In this document: piece after piece, positions 50,488 through 60,084 of the stretch
Numbering within the stretch: the first letter of the stretch is position 1
How the letters are laid out: each line of letters opens with the position of its first letter
Source of the DNA: Comamonas denitrificans
Lineage (GTDB): Bacteria > Pseudomonadota > Gammaproteobacteria > Burkholderiales > Burkholderiaceae_C
Direction: 5' to 3'
NCBI RefSeq assembly: GCF_017368815.1
Contig: NZ_JAFNME010000001.1
Coordinates: 62,001-126,000 of the forward strand
DNA length: 64,000 bases
Notes under the pieces: model-generated
What the model saw: only the letters and a program-made list of their open reading frames with translations
What the model was told of the DNA's origin: nothing
Database searches by the model: none
Program-made: the position numbers and the translations under genes

Positions 50488-50880
50488 TTATTCGGCTTTC
50501 ACCGCCAGCACCGGGCAAGGGACGCTCATCAAAATATCGTGGGCCACGCTGCCCAGCAGCAGCTTGCCGACGGCAGAGCGCCGGCGCAGGCCGATGACCA
50601 GCAGCGAGACTTGCTCGCGGTGTACCAGGTTTTGAATTTCTTCCACCGCGTTGTGGCCGCGCACAAACATTTTGAATTCGGCAGGAATGCTCAGGCCTTG
50701 CAGGCGCTGCTCCAGGCGTTCCGCATCGTGGCCGGAGACGATGTTGGGGTCTTCCTGGGGGCCGCCCACAGCGGCATTGACAACGATCAGGCGTTCATTG
50801 CGGCGGGTGGCCGCCTCGATGCCTTTTTCGAGGGCGGCTTCGCCTTCAGGGCGGGGGGCGTAGGCGACAAGAATGGTCAT
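50488..50880 (-). CDS. Universal stress protein (UspA family)
   Basis: A 130-residue single Usp domain protein. The ATP-binding loop of the family is present as VIGLRRRSAVGKLLLGSVAHDILMSV split over G-2x-G-9x-G(S/T); here LGSVAHDI keeps it. The protein begins MTILVAYAPRPEGEAALEKG. It is a cytosolic stress protein of unknown exact role. No dosR or similar genes are nearby. Confidence 0.88.
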   Translation of the reverse strand: MTILVAYAPRPEGEAALEKGIEAATRRNERLIVVNAAVGGPQEDPNIVSGHDAERLEQRLQGLSIPAEFKMFVRGHNAVEEIQNLVHREQVSLLVIGLRRRSAVGKLLLGSVAHDILMSVPCPVLAVKAE

Positions 50881-51057
50881 GGGGTGCTCTTTCCTTGGTG
50901 AGGCAAAGGGTAAAAAAGACGAAAAACAATTTGTAGAGCATAGCCGGTGTTCAGCGCGAGCAATGGCACCGCGCCGCTGCGGCGGGGCAGGGATTTTACC
51001 AATGCCCTGCCCGTTGGCGGGGCCTTGGAGGGCTCCGCCATACGCCGCCGCCCAGGC

Positions 51058-52035
51058 TTAGCGTTCATCTTTGGACGGCAGTGCCAGTTCGCTCATGCTG
51101 GAGTTGCGCAGCGACAGAAAGATCGACCCAGCTATCAGCGAAGCGGTGACCAGCAGCGCGTAGCCAATTGGGATTTTGACTACGTCGATCAGCAGCATCT
51201 TGGCACCGATGAACACCAGCACCAGCGCCAGACCATAGGCCAGCAGGTGGAAGCGGTTGGCCAAATCGGCCAGCAAAAAGTACAGCGCGCGCAGGCCCAA
51301 GATGGCAAAGATATTGGCTGTGAGCACGATGAACGGGTCGCTGGTGATGGCAAAAATCGCCGGAATGCTGTCCACCGCAAAAATGACGTCGGTGGTGCCA
51401 ATCAGCACCAGCACCACAAACAGCGGGGTGTAGTGCTTGACACCATCGACCATGGTGGAGAGCTTTTCGCCATCAAAACGGTCGGTGATGCGGATGCGCT
51501 TTTTCAGCAAGCCCAGTACCGGGTTGGTGGAAATGTCGGGTTCCTGGCCCGCAGCAAACCACATCTTCGCGCCCGTCACCACCAGGAAAGCGCCAAACAC
51601 GTACAGCAGCCAGTGGAAGGTGGCCAGCAGCCACGCGCCCACCAAAATCAGCAGTGTGCGCAGGATGATGGCACCAATGATGCCGACGATGAGCGCGCGC
51701 TTTTGGTACTGCGGCGGCACGGCAAAGTAGCTAAACAGCATCAAAAACACAAAGATGTTGTCAATCGACAAGCTTTTTTCCACCAAATAGCCGGTGATGA
51801 ACTGCATCGACACCGTATTGGCCACCGTGCGGCCCTGGCTGCTGTCCAGGTACCACCACAAGAGCGCCACAAACACAAAGGCCAGGCCAAACCACAGCAG
51901 GCTCCAGTGCACGGCCTCTTTCATGGTGACTTTGTGTGCGCCTTGGCGCTCCATCACCAACAGGTCGATGGCAATGGCCACCACCACAAAGACGGCCAGT
52001 GCCGTCCACATCCACCACGTACCGATTGTTTCCAT
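51058..52035 (-). CDS. TerC/Alx-family membrane protein
   Basis: A 325-residue inner-membrane protein with about nine helices. The family signatures are EKSLSIDNIFVFLMLFSYF and the symmetrical TTDVIFAVDSIPAIFAIT, whose acidic residues are thought to bind a metal ion. TerC/Alx proteins are associated with manganese export and with tellurite resistance. No ter genes or manganese riboswitch is seen upstream. It is divergent from the NhaR-like regulator with 136 bases between, which may control it. Confidence 0.9.
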   Translation of the reverse strand: METIGTWWMWTALAVFVVVAIAIDLLVMERQGAHKVTMKEAVHWSLLWFGLAFVFVALLWWYLDSSQGRTVANTVSMQFITGYLVEKSLSIDNIFVFLMLFSYFAVPPQYQKRALIVGIIGAIILRTLLILVGAWLLATFHWLLYVFGAFLVVTGAKMWFAAGQEPDISTNPVLGLLKKRIRITDRFDGEKLSTMVDGVKHYTPLFVVLVLIGTTDVIFAVDSIPAIFAITSDPFIVLTANIFAILGLRALYFLLADLANRFHLLAYGLALVLVFIGAKMLLIDVVKIPIGYALLVTASLIAGSIFLSLRNSSMSELALPSKDER

Positions 52036-52171
52036 GATCGTTGCGCTTCATCGCAAGAGAAAGTTGAAGATGGGCGAATATAAAACCGCAGATACAATTT
52101 AAAAACCTGTATTCAACGCAGTATTACTTCGGTTTTTGCGAACTGTTCGCCATTTCTCCAACTGCATTGCC

Positions 52172-53077
52172 ATGAGCCAAAGTTTTAATTACCGCCATTT
52201 GTATTACTTCTGGGTGGTGGCCAAAGAAGGCGGCATGGCCCGCGCCGCTGAGCGCCTGGACATGGCCGTGCAAACCATCAGCGCCCAGGTGCGCGCGCTG
52301 GAGCAAGCGCTGGGCGTGAGCCTGCTGCGCAACGAGGGCCGCAACCTGGTGCTGACCGAGGCGGGCGTGGCCGCGCTGCACGAGGCCGACCACATTTTTG
52401 CCCTGGGCGAGCAGCTGCCCCAGCGCGTGCGCGAAGCCGCCACGGGCACCACGCTGCGGCTGAGCCTGGGCATCTCGGACGGTATTGCCAAACTGGCCAT
52501 GCACCGGCTGCTCCAACCCGTGCTGCACGAGCCGCACCTGCGCCTGCTGTGCCACGAGGGCGAGTTCCAGCCACTGCTGGGCGAGCTGGCCCTGCACAAG
52601 CTCGATGCCGTGCTGGCCGACCGCCCGGCCCCGCCCAACCCCGCGCTGAAAACCACCAGCCAGCTGTTGGGCACCAGCGCCATTGCCTGGTACGCCCCGG
52701 CGCGCTGGGCGCAGGCGGCACGGGAGAATTTTCCGTACAGCCTGGCGCAGGTGCCGGTGCTGCTGCCCACCGAGCACGCCGCCGTGCGCGCGCGCATCAA
52801 CCACTGGCTGGAGCGCGAGCACATCCGCCCGCACATTGCTGGGGAGTTTGAAGACAGTGCCCTGCTTAGCACCTTTGCCGCCAGCGGCATGGGGGTGATG
52901 CCCGCGCCCGCATCGTTGGGCGCACACCTGGAGCAAACCTGCGCCCTGGAGTGGGTGGGCACCACGCCCGACGTGCATGAGCAGTTCCACCTGATTTACA
53001 GCGCCCGCAAAGTCATGCACCCGCTGCTGATGCGGCTGTTGGCTGCAGCAGCGGATGAGATGCTATTGAATGAGTAG
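52172..53077 (+). CDS. LysR-family regulator, NhaR-like
   Basis: A 301-residue LysR protein. The helix-turn-helix region FNYRHLYYFWVVAKEGGMAR and the VQTISAQVRALEQALGVSLL segment are closest in style to NhaR, the sodium-responsive activator, with an effector domain after residue 90. A cation or pH signal would fit the divergent TerC gene; this is inference. Its stop codon TAG is the first part of a palindromic repeat arm. Confidence 0.88.
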   Translation: MSQSFNYRHLYYFWVVAKEGGMARAAERLDMAVQTISAQVRALEQALGVSLLRNEGRNLVLTEAGVAALHEADHIFALGEQLPQRVREAATGTTLRLSLGISDGIAKLAMHRLLQPVLHEPHLRLLCHEGEFQPLLGELALHKLDAVLADRPAPPNPALKTTSQLLGTSAIAWYAPARWAQAARENFPYSLAQVPVLLPTEHAAVRARINHWLEREHIRPHIAGEFEDSALLSTFAASGMGVMPAPASLGAHLEQTCALEWVGTTPDVHEQFHLIYSARKVMHPLLMRLLAAAADEMLLNE

Positions 53078-53109
53078 CTTCTAGCGTAGGCTGTATAAGC
53101 GCTAGAGGC
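53075..53109. repeat. Palindromic repeat family A, copy 8, short form
   Basis: TAGCTTCTAGCG and CGCTAGAGGC with a 13-base loop; the LysR stop codon TAG forms the first bases. It lies 60 bases past the end of the convergent AI-2E permease gene. Confidence 0.7.
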
Positions 53110-53171
53110 GAAAAACGCTGTAATTTTGTGCTGACCACCGGTGCGCCATCCAGATGGCCTGGCGGGACGCA

Positions 53172-54239
53172 TCACACCAGGTGTGCGGCTTCGAGTTCTT
53201 TTTTCAGGTAGGCGTACATCAGCGGTGCGGCCACCAGACCAGCGGGGCCAAACACCGATTCAGCGACAAACATCACCGAGAGCAGCTCCCACACCGCCAT
53301 GTGCGTGCGCTGGCCGACCACCTTGGCATTGATGACGTACTCGGCCTTGTGAATCAAAATCAAAAAGCCCAGGCAGGCCGCCGCCGCCGTGGGCGAAACG
53401 GACAGCCCCACAAGGGTCAGCACCAGGTTGCAAAACAAATTGCCGACGATGGGGATCAGCCCCGCCACAAAGGTCAGACCAATCAACGCCGGGGTGTAGG
53501 GCAGCGCCATATCCCACCAGGGCAGGACCAGCAGCAGAAACAGCGCCGTCAGGGTGGTGTTGAACAGCGCAATCCAGAACTGCGCGGCCACGATTTGGCG
53601 AAAGGCTTCGCCCAGCAGGCGCACGCGCTGCAGCAGGGTGCGCGTCAGCGGAGCGATGGGCTCCAGGCGGGGGCGCACGGCGGCCAGCAGACCAATCAGC
53701 AAGCCGACGTAGGCGTGCAGCAGGCCGGCCAGCCACACTTTGCCGGTCGAGGCCAGCATGCCCGCCTTATTGGCCAGGTAGTTGGCGATGGTGCGCTGAA
53801 TGTCTTCGCTGCCCTGGGGCAGCAGCACGCCCAGGTCGGGCGGCAGCTTTTGTTGCAGTTCCAGCACCGTGCTGGCCAGGTAGTCGAGCAGCTCGCGGTA
53901 CTGCTGTGGTGCTTCCATCACGTAGCCACGCGTGTGCGACAGGGCGCTGGTCAGCAGCAGCAGCGGTGCCAGCCCAATCAGGGTGGCTGCGATGACTTGC
54001 GACCAGCGCCGGGGGATGACCGCTGGCGCGCGGCGATCGAGCCGATTGAGCAGCTCAGACAGCTTGCGGGTGAGCAAAAAGCCCAGGCAGGCGCACAACA
54101 GGCCCGGCAGCAGCCCTTGCACCATGACCAGCAGCAGCGCGGCGGCCATCAGCAGGTAGCTGGAGAGCAGCACCGCACGCCCAGGTGGGGCCACAGAGGG
54201 GTAGACCGTGGGCAGATTGGAGTGCGGTGGTTGCGCCAT
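53172..54239 (-). CDS. AI-2E family transporter (PerM-like permease)
   Basis: A 355-residue membrane protein of the AI-2E exporter/PerM family with about eight helices in two groups: near the N-terminus (YLLMAAALLLVMVQGLLPG) and in the C-terminal half (ALIGLTFVAGLIPIVGNLFC, a conserved family motif). Substrates are mostly unknown. In Burkholderiales it stands between purM and hda; here it follows purM on the same strand with 44 bases between. Confidence 0.88.
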   Translation of the reverse strand: MAQPPHSNLPTVYPSVAPPGRAVLLSSYLLMAAALLLVMVQGLLPGLLCACLGFLLTRKLSELLNRLDRRAPAVIPRRWSQVIAATLIGLAPLLLLTSALSHTRGYVMEAPQQYRELLDYLASTVLELQQKLPPDLGVLLPQGSEDIQRTIANYLANKAGMLASTGKVWLAGLLHAYVGLLIGLLAAVRPRLEPIAPLTRTLLQRVRLLGEAFRQIVAAQFWIALFNTTLTALFLLLVLPWWDMALPYTPALIGLTFVAGLIPIVGNLFCNLVLTLVGLSVSPTAAAACLGFLILIHKAEYVINAKVVGQRTHMAVWELLSVMFVAESVFGPAGLVAAPLMYAYLKKELEAAHLV

Positions 54240-54283
54240 GGGCTATCGGTGTGCCTGGTGGCTTGGGCTATGGGCCTTGTGGA

Positions 54284-55327
54284 TTACTGCAGCTGTACGG
54301 CAGCGGCGCCTTCGGCACGCGGGGCAATGCGGCCAATGGTGTACACCGTCTCGCCCAGGCTGCGCAGGGTGGCGGCGGTGGCTTCGGCCTGATCGGCGGC
54401 CACCACGACCACCATGCCAATGCCGTTGTTGAAGGTGCGGTTCATTTCCACATCGTCGATGCCCGCTGTGCTTTGCAGCCAGGCAAACAGCTCGGTCTTG
54501 GGCCAGCTGCCCAGTTGCAGCTGCGCGGCCAGGCCTTCGGGCAGCACGCGGGGGATGTTTTCCAGCAGACCGCCGCCGGTGATGTGCGCCAGCGCTTTGA
54601 TGGGGTGCTGGGCCAGCGCAGCCAGCACGTTTTTCACGTACAGGCGCGTGGGTTGCATGATGGCTTCTTTGAACGGCCTGCCGTCCAGCGTAGCCGGGGT
54701 GCTGCTGCCAGCGCGGTCAATGCATTTGCGCACCAGGCTAAAGCCGTTGGAGTGAACGCCTGCTGAGGCCAAGCCCAGTACCACGTCACCGGCCTGAACA
54801 TTTTGGCCGGTGAGGATTTTGGATTTTTCCACGGCACCGACGGCAAAGCCGGCCAGGTCGTACTCGCCATCGGGGTACATGCCGGGCATTTCGGCGGTTT
54901 CGCCACCGATCAGGGCGCAGCCCGACAGCTCGCAGCCCTTGGCAATGCCGCCAATGACGGCAGCGGCCGTGTCCACGTCCAGCTTGCCGCAGGCAAAGTA
55001 ATCGAGGAAGAACAGCGGCTCAGCCCCTTGGACCAGCACGTCATTGACGCTCATGGCCACCAGGTCGATGCCGACGGTGTCGTGCATATTCCACTCAAAA
55101 GCCAGTTTCAGCTTGGTGCCCACGCCGTCGGTGCCGCTGACCAAGACGGGCTCTTGGTAGCGCTTGGGCACTTCAAACAAAGCGCCAAAACCGCCAATGC
55201 TGGCCAATACGCCTTCGCGCATGGTCTTCTTGGCCAGGGGCTTGATGCGTTCGACCAGTGCGTCGCCAGCATCAATATCGACGCCAGCGTCTTTGTAGGA
55301 AATGGGGAGGGTGGAAGCAGTGCTCAT
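54284..55327 (-). CDS. purM: Phosphoribosylformylglycinamidine cyclo-ligase
   Basis: A 347-residue AIR synthetase making AIR in purine synthesis. Motifs: [74 protein letters not shown] and THITGGGL-like [14 protein letters not shown]. The start [13 protein letters not shown] is the family start. purN is not adjacent. It is divergent from hda with 231 bases between the starts, which hold a TAAAAT box but no recognised PurR site. Confidence 0.95.
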   Translation of the reverse strand: MSTASTLPISYKDAGVDIDAGDALVERIKPLAKKTMREGVLASIGGFGALFEVPKRYQEPVLVSGTDGVGTKLKLAFEWNMHDTVGIDLVAMSVNDVLVQGAEPLFFLDYFACGKLDVDTAAAVIGGIAKGCELSGCALIGGETAEMPGMYPDGEYDLAGFAVGAVEKSKILTGQNVQAGDVVLGLASAGVHSNGFSLVRKCIDRAGSSTPATLDGRPFKEAIMQPTRLYVKNVLAALAQHPIKALAHITGGGLLENIPRVLPEGLAAQLQLGSWPKTELFAWLQSTAGIDDVEMNRTFNNGIGMVVVVAADQAEATAATLRSLGETVYTIGRIAPRAEGAAAVQLQ

Positions 55328-55558
55328 GGCAGGGGCAAGGTAAAGCGGGAGACAGCATTTGCACATCATGCAAACGGCTAAACCGGCCGATTCTAAGGCC
55401 CGCGCTGGTGATCGGCATGGGCAGGGACTAAAATGCCGCCTTTTACGTTGGTCTGGCGCTGGTGTCGGCCAATGCAGCCTCAGCGATATTTTTTTGTTCT
55501 ACCCCTTTCGTCCTTTAATTTGCATGCCGCTTTGCTGTGCGGTGCTGCTGCTGTGCGC

Positions 55559-56251
55559 ATGAAGCAGTTGGCGCTGGATATTGGCTTGCCCACAGGCCCC
55601 TCGTTAGAGCGTTTTTATGCCGGGCGCAACGCGCCCGTGGCGCAGCATGTACGTGCCTGGGTGTTTGAGCGCCAAGGGGGGCACATGCCAGTGCCCACCT
55701 ATGTGTGGGGGGAAAGCGGGGCGGGAAAAACCCACTTGCTCCAAGCTGTGCGCCAATTGCTGCGCGAGCAAGGCGTGGCACTGGGTTGGATGGATGTGAC
55801 CACCGGTTTTCCGCCGGAGTTTGACGAGCGCTGGGGCGCGGTGCTGATGGACGATGTGCACAGCTACACCCCCATGCAGCAGCAACGGGCGTTCAACTGG
55901 TTTGTCAATGCCAGCAACCCGCCCAGCGGTCGGCCGTGCTGGGTGCTGACGGCGGGCAATGCGCCCCCGGCCGAGTTGCGCTTGCGCGATGATTTGCGCT
56001 CGCGCCTGGGCTGGGGCCATGTGTTTCAGCTGCAGGTGCCCAATGAAGATGAATGCCGCCGCATCCTGCAAAACGAGGCGGCCGCCCGGGGCGTGACCTA
56101 CAGCGCCGATGTGCTCGATTACATGCTCAAGCGCTTTTCCCGCGATTTGTCCAGCCTGATGCAGCTGCTCGATATGCTGGATGAGTTTGCACTGCGCAAC
56201 AAACGGGCAATCACAATTCCATTGCTAAAAACGATGCTAGAGACAATGTAA
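55559..56251 (+). CDS. hda: DnaA regulatory inactivator Hda
   Basis: A 230-residue AAA+ protein homologous to the DnaA ATPase domain. It begins MKQLALDIGLPTG, where QLAL resembles the sliding-clamp-binding motif at the Hda N-terminus. The P-loop is GESGAGKTHLL, with DDVHSY (Walker B) after it. With the clamp it stimulates DnaA-ATP hydrolysis to prevent re-initiation. The order hda-HAD-pcnB-folK is common in Burkholderiales. Confidence 0.92.
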   Translation: MKQLALDIGLPTGPSLERFYAGRNAPVAQHVRAWVFERQGGHMPVPTYVWGESGAGKTHLLQAVRQLLREQGVALGWMDVTTGFPPEFDERWGAVLMDDVHSYTPMQQQRAFNWFVNASNPPSGRPCWVLTAGNAPPAELRLRDDLRSRLGWGHVFQLQVPNEDECRRILQNEAAARGVTYSADVLDYMLKRFSRDLSSLMQLLDMLDEFALRNKRAITIPLLKTMLETM

Positions 56252-56253
56252 AT

Positions 56254-56267
56254 AAGCGCTAGCAGCT
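56254..56267 (+). repeat. Half copy of repeat family A after hda
   Basis: AAGCGCTAGCAGCT directly after the hda stop; a partner arm is only weakly visible within the gene end. Followed by a T-rich stretch, so it may act in termination. Confidence 0.4.
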
Positions 56268-56279
56268 CTCTTTTTTAAT

Positions 56280-56966
56280 ATGAAAAAACCCCTTTACCGT
56301 CTTGCGCTGTTCGATCTTGACCACACCTTATTGCCCCTGGATTCCGATCACGGCTGGGGCGAGTTCACCATGCAGATCGGCTGGTGCGACCGCGCCGAGT
56401 TTGGTCGGCGCAACGATGCTTTTTTTCAGGACTATTTAGCGGGCCGCTTGGATATCCATGACTACGTGCGCTTTGCCACTGAGGCTGTGGTGCAGCGCGG
56501 CCCGCAAGCGGCGGCGGCCGCGCACCAGCGTTTTATGGACGAGATCATCCGTCCGGCCATCCGCCCGGAGGCCATCGAACTGGTGCGCCGCCACCAACAG
56601 GCCGGGGACGTGGTGGTGATTACCTCGGCCACCAACGAATTTGTCACCCGCCCCATCGCCCAGGCGTTTGGTGTGGATGAACTCATCGCCACCGAACTGG
56701 CACGCGGCCCCGACGGCTGGCTGACCGGGGAAGTGGCGGGCCAGCCCAATATGCGCGAAGGCAAGGTGGCCCGCCTGGCTGCCTGGCTGGCCGCACGTGG
56801 CTGGGACTGGAGCGATGTGGAGGCCACCTTCTACAGCGACTCCATGAATGACCTGCCCCTGCTGGAGAAAGTCCAGCACCCCGTGGCCACCAACCCCGAC
56901 GAGCGTCTGCGTGCCTTGGCGCAAGAGCGCGGCTGGCCGGTGCTGGACTTGTTTAAAGAAAAATAA
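56280..56966 (+). CDS. HAD-IB family hydrolase (SerB-like)
   Basis: A 228-residue HAD phosphatase of subfamily IB. Motif I LALFDLDHTLLPLDSDHGWG has the DxD nucleophile pair, motif II is VVVITSATN, and motif IV FYSDSMNDLPLLE supplies the acidic pair. Family members resemble phosphoserine phosphatase, but the actual substrate is not known. It sits between hda and pcnB (nine bases before pcnB), so is in their transcript. Confidence 0.9.
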   Translation: MKKPLYRLALFDLDHTLLPLDSDHGWGEFTMQIGWCDRAEFGRRNDAFFQDYLAGRLDIHDYVRFATEAVVQRGPQAAAAAHQRFMDEIIRPAIRPEAIELVRRHQQAGDVVVITSATNEFVTRPIAQAFGVDELIATELARGPDGWLTGEVAGQPNMREGKVARLAAWLAARGWDWSDVEATFYSDSMNDLPLLEKVQHPVATNPDERLRALAQERGWPVLDLFKEK

Positions 56967-56975
56967 ACCCTTTTC

Positions 56976-58526
56976 ATGATCAAAACTTTTATCGACAAAC
57001 TGCTGGGCAAACCCATCGCCCGCAGCCGCAAAAATCCCTTTGGCAAACGCGAGGAGCTGCCGGCCAGCGTCCACGGCATCAATCCTGAGCTGGTCGATGA
57101 CCGTGCGATTGATGTGGTGCGCACGCTAAAAAACGCCGGCTTTGAGGCCTACATCGTCGGCGGTGCCGTGCGCGATCTGCTGCTGGGCCTGCGCCCCAAA
57201 GACTTTGACGTGGCCACCAATGCCAGCCCAGAAGAGGTCAAACGCCTGTTTCGCCGCGCCTTCATCATTGGCAAGCGCTTTCGCATCGTCCACGTCGTTT
57301 ACGGGCGCGGGCGTGAGCACGAGGTGATCGAGGTCTCCACCTTCCGCGCCTTTTTGGACAACAGCCAGGCCGAGCAGGTCAGCGGCAACGAGCGCACCAG
57401 CAAGCAGCAGCTCATGGGCATGCAGCACGCCGTCGATGCCAGTGGCCGCGTGCTGCGCGACAACGTCTGGGGGCCGCAAGACCAAGATGCCACGCGGCGC
57501 GATTTCACCATCAATGCCATGTACTACGACCCGCAAAGCCAAGTGCTGGTTGATTTTCACAAAGGCATCCAGGATGCACACAAGCGCGTGCTGCGCATGA
57601 TTGGCGACCCTGAACAACGCTACCGCGAAGATCCCGTGCGCATCATCCGCGCCGTGCGCTTTGGGGCCAAGCTGGCCCACCTGGGCTTTAAGCTGGAGGC
57701 GAAAACCGCCAAACCCCTGGTCGCCTGCGAGCCGCTCTTGCACGATGTGCCGCAAAGCCGCCTGTTCGATGAAATGCTCAAGCTGCTGCTCACCGGCCAC
57801 GCCACAGCGTCGATTGAGCAACTGCAAAAGCTTGGCCTGGCCAAAGGCATCTACCCGCTGCTGGACGTGGTGGTGGAGCGCGCTGCCACCCCGTTGGTGC
57901 AGGCCGTGCTGCAAGATACCGACCGCCGCGTGGCCGAAGGCAAAACCTGCGTGCCCAGCTTTTTGCTGGCCTGCGTGCTCTGGCAAGACGTGCAAGCTGG
58001 CTGGCAGCAGCGCCTGAACAACGGTGCGCACAGCTTTCCTGCGCTGCAAGACGCGATCGACGAAGTGTTCGAGCGGCGCATTGGCGATGTCTCGGGCCGG
58101 GGCAAGCTGGCCGCCGACATGCGCGAAATCTGGGCCATGCAGCCGCGCTTTGATAAGCGCACTGGGGCCACGCCCTTCAGTCTCGTGGCCCAGGGGCGCT
58201 TTCGTGCGGGCTTTGACTTTTTGCGTCTGCGCGCCGATGTGGGCGATGCCGATGAAGCCCTGGCCAATTGGTGGCAGTTGTTCCAGTACGCCGATGAAGC
58301 CCAGCGCGAAGACCTGATCGCCCAGGCCCGCGACGAGCAGCGCCAGCGCCAGAAAACGCAAAAACCCAAAGCAGCACGCAAACCCAAGGCAGACGATGAC
58401 GGTAGCGCCAGCCCCCTGGAGGCCGCTGGCGTGCAGGCCGGGGAGGAGGGCGATGCCCCCGCCAAAAAACGCCGCCGCCGCCGTAAAAAATCCGTGGGTG
58501 AAACCACCAGCCCCGCGCAGGAATAA
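56976..58526 (+). CDS. pcnB: Poly(A) polymerase I
   Basis: A 516-residue nucleotidyltransferase adding poly(A) tails to RNA. The signature EAYIVGGAVRDLLLGLRPKDFDVAT carries the catalytic Asp pair, with RRDFTINAMYYDP and DPEQRYREDPVRIIRA after. The C-terminal tail is long and very basic (KKRRRRRKKS), typical of PcnB rather than CCA-adding enzyme. It is followed by folK 11 bases on, a conserved pair in gamma- and betaproteobacteria. Confidence 0.95.
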   Translation: MIKTFIDKLLGKPIARSRKNPFGKREELPASVHGINPELVDDRAIDVVRTLKNAGFEAYIVGGAVRDLLLGLRPKDFDVATNASPEEVKRLFRRAFIIGKRFRIVHVVYGRGREHEVIEVSTFRAFLDNSQAEQVSGNERTSKQQLMGMQHAVDASGRVLRDNVWGPQDQDATRRDFTINAMYYDPQSQVLVDFHKGIQDAHKRVLRMIGDPEQRYREDPVRIIRAVRFGAKLAHLGFKLEAKTAKPLVACEPLLHDVPQSRLFDEMLKLLLTGHATASIEQLQKLGLAKGIYPLLDVVVERAATPLVQAVLQDTDRRVAEGKTCVPSFLLACVLWQDVQAGWQQRLNNGAHSFPALQDAIDEVFERRIGDVSGRGKLAADMREIWAMQPRFDKRTGATPFSLVAQGRFRAGFDFLRLRADVGDADEALANWWQLFQYADEAQREDLIAQARDEQRQRQKTQKPKAARKPKADDDGSASPLEAAGVQAGEEGDAPAKKRRRRRKKSVGETTSPAQE

Positions 58527-58537
58527 GGCCCCAAGCC

Positions 58538-59032
58538 ATGCCAACAACAACGGTATATGTTGGCTTGGGGGCCAACCTCGGTGACCGGGGGCAAGCCTTG
58601 CAGGCGGCAGTCCATGCCATGGCGGCGTTGCCGGGGACGCAGCTGCAGGCGGTGTCATCGCTCTACAGCAGCGCCCCCATTGAGGCCACGGGGCCTGACT
58701 ACCTCAATGCCGTGGCGGTTTTGACCACCGACTTCGGCCCCGAAGCGTTTTTGCAGCAACTGCAGCACCTGGAGCAGGCCGCAGGCCGCCAGCGCCCCTA
58801 CCGCAACGCACCGCGTACTTTGGATTTGGACATCCTGCTGTGGGGCCAGGCACAGCTGAACACCCCCAGCTTGACCGTACCCCACCCGCGCATGCGGGAG
58901 CGGGCCTTTGTGCTGCGGCCGTTGGCTGAGTTGGCACCCGAAGTGGTGACGGCAGCGCAATTGATGGCGGTGGCCGACCAGGCTATTGAGTGTTTGCAGG
59001 GAGTGGATTGGATTAAAAAAGAGAGCTTATAG
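58538..59032 (+). CDS. folK: 2-amino-4-hydroxy-6-hydroxymethyldihydropteridine diphosphokinase
   Basis: A 164-residue HPPK enzyme of folate synthesis. It starts VYVGLGANLGDRGQALQAAV and has the signature RTLDLDILLWG plus VPHPRMRERAFVLRPL. The usual partner panB is absent. Its stop TAG lies within a half copy of repeat family A (AGCTTATAGCGCTTAT), and the next gene starts six bases later. Confidence 0.95.
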   Translation: MPTTTVYVGLGANLGDRGQALQAAVHAMAALPGTQLQAVSSLYSSAPIEATGPDYLNAVAVLTTDFGPEAFLQQLQHLEQAAGRQRPYRNAPRTLDLDILLWGQAQLNTPSLTVPHPRMRERAFVLRPLAELAPEVVTAAQLMAVADQAIECLQGVDWIKKESL

Positions 59033-59039
59033 CGCTTAT
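59024..59039 (+). repeat. Half copy of repeat family A at the folK/NERD junction
   Basis: AGCTTATAGCGCTTAT contains the folK stop (TAG) and the first bases of the next gene's start codon. Confidence 0.45.
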
Positions 59040-60084
59040 GTGGTATAGGTTTTTCGTTGTTTTTGCCTATTTTTTATGCTTGTGCATGGGCTTGGCCAAA
59101 GCGCAAACCACATTGCCGCCCACAGCAAAAAATACGGTGTTTAAATGCCAGCTAGAGGGGCGGATTGAGTATTCCGATACCCCTTGCCCCGATGCCGTCA
59201 CCGTCGATGTCACGCCCACCCGTGGTGTCGATCACATGTCCGGCACCCAACGCCGCAGCGCGAGTGTGCAGCGAGAAATTTCATACGAAAACTTGACTGG
59301 GCAATCCCAGCGCTCCTTGGCGATTGGATGGGGCGATGCCTTGCCAAAGCCCAACAATGCAGCCACTGCTGCGCCCGTGCCAGTCGCGCCGCCCAAGGCT
59401 GGAAATTCGCCACAGCGCGGAGCACCTTTGGGCAACACGGTGGTTGCGGCGCTGGGTGTGTTACAGCCTCTGCTTTGGTTGTTGCCGCTATTTGTTGTTG
59501 CAGCAGCCTTGAAAACAGTCGCCTTCAAAGGCTGGATCGGCGAAAGGTTGGTGCGCCATTTGCTCAAAAAACGTCTCCATGCACCCAGTGAGGTCTCGCT
59601 GCACAACGTCACCGTCCAAGATGAGCGCGGCAGCACACAGATTGACAGTATTCTTATCTCCGAATACGGAATTTTTGTGCTGGAAGTCAAAAATTACAGC
59701 GGTTGGATTACGGGAAGAGTCGCCGACAGCCATTGGAGGCAAACGCACTACCGTCGGCAGTATGAATTTCAAAATCCGCTGCGGCAAAACTACCGCCATA
59801 CCCAGGCACTGGAGCGCCTACTGGGCTTGCCCAGCCCGGTGTTTCATTCGGTCATTGTGTTTGCCGGGGACTGCGAGCTGAAGTCAGATTTTCCAGACAA
59901 CGTCTGCACCAAGGCGGATCTGAACGCTTACATCGATTCCTTCACGCAAAAAGTTTTGCCCAAGCAGCAAGTGCAGGCCATTGCCCAGGCGATTGAAAAG
60001 CACCGCTTGCCACCCACCTGGGCGACGCATCGCGCCCATGTGCAACATTTGCGCAAACAGCGGCAAAAAACAGAGCCTTTCTAG
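59038..60084 (+). CDS. Membrane protein with DUF4124-like and NERD domains
   Basis: A 348-residue protein with an unusual layout. Residues 1-22 form a signal peptide or anchor (RFFVVFAYFLCLCMGLAKA); about 33-52 (VFKCQLEGRIEYSDTPC) look like a DUF4124 domain, normally periplasmic. A hydrophobic segment near 138-160 (GVLQPLLWLLPLFVVAAAL) leads to a cytoplasmic NERD (nuclease-related) domain from about 167: GERLVRHLLKKRL, IDSILISEYGIFVLEVKNYS, with Asp and Glu-x-Lys of the PD-(D/E)xK type fold, then ENPLxQN-like FQNPLRQNYRHTQAL. So it may sense something outside and act on nucleic acid inside. Function unknown. It starts six bases after folK. Confidence 0.8.
   Translation: MWYRFFVVFAYFLCLCMGLAKAQTTLPPTAKNTVFKCQLEGRIEYSDTPCPDAVTVDVTPTRGVDHMSGTQRRSASVQREISYENLTGQSQRSLAIGWGDALPKPNNAATAAPVPVAPPKAGNSPQRGAPLGNTVVAALGVLQPLLWLLPLFVVAAALKTVAFKGWIGERLVRHLLKKRLHAPSEVSLHNVTVQDERGSTQIDSILISEYGIFVLEVKNYSGWITGRVADSHWRQTHYRRQYEFQNPLRQNYRHTQALERLLGLPSPVFHSVIVFAGDCELKSDFPDNVCTKADLNAYIDSFTQKVLPKQQVQAIAQAIEKHRLPPTWATHRAHVQHLRKQRQKTEPF

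Noticed and set aside
50985-51012. GGGCAGGG/CCCTGCCC hairpin between uspA and terC as a terminator
   Set aside because: The stem is real but there is no T-run on either strand, so termination cannot be supported.
52036-52171. yybP-ykoY manganese riboswitch upstream of terC
   Set aside because: The 136-base divergent region shows no matching stem or conserved loop, and is too short alongside the LysR promoter.
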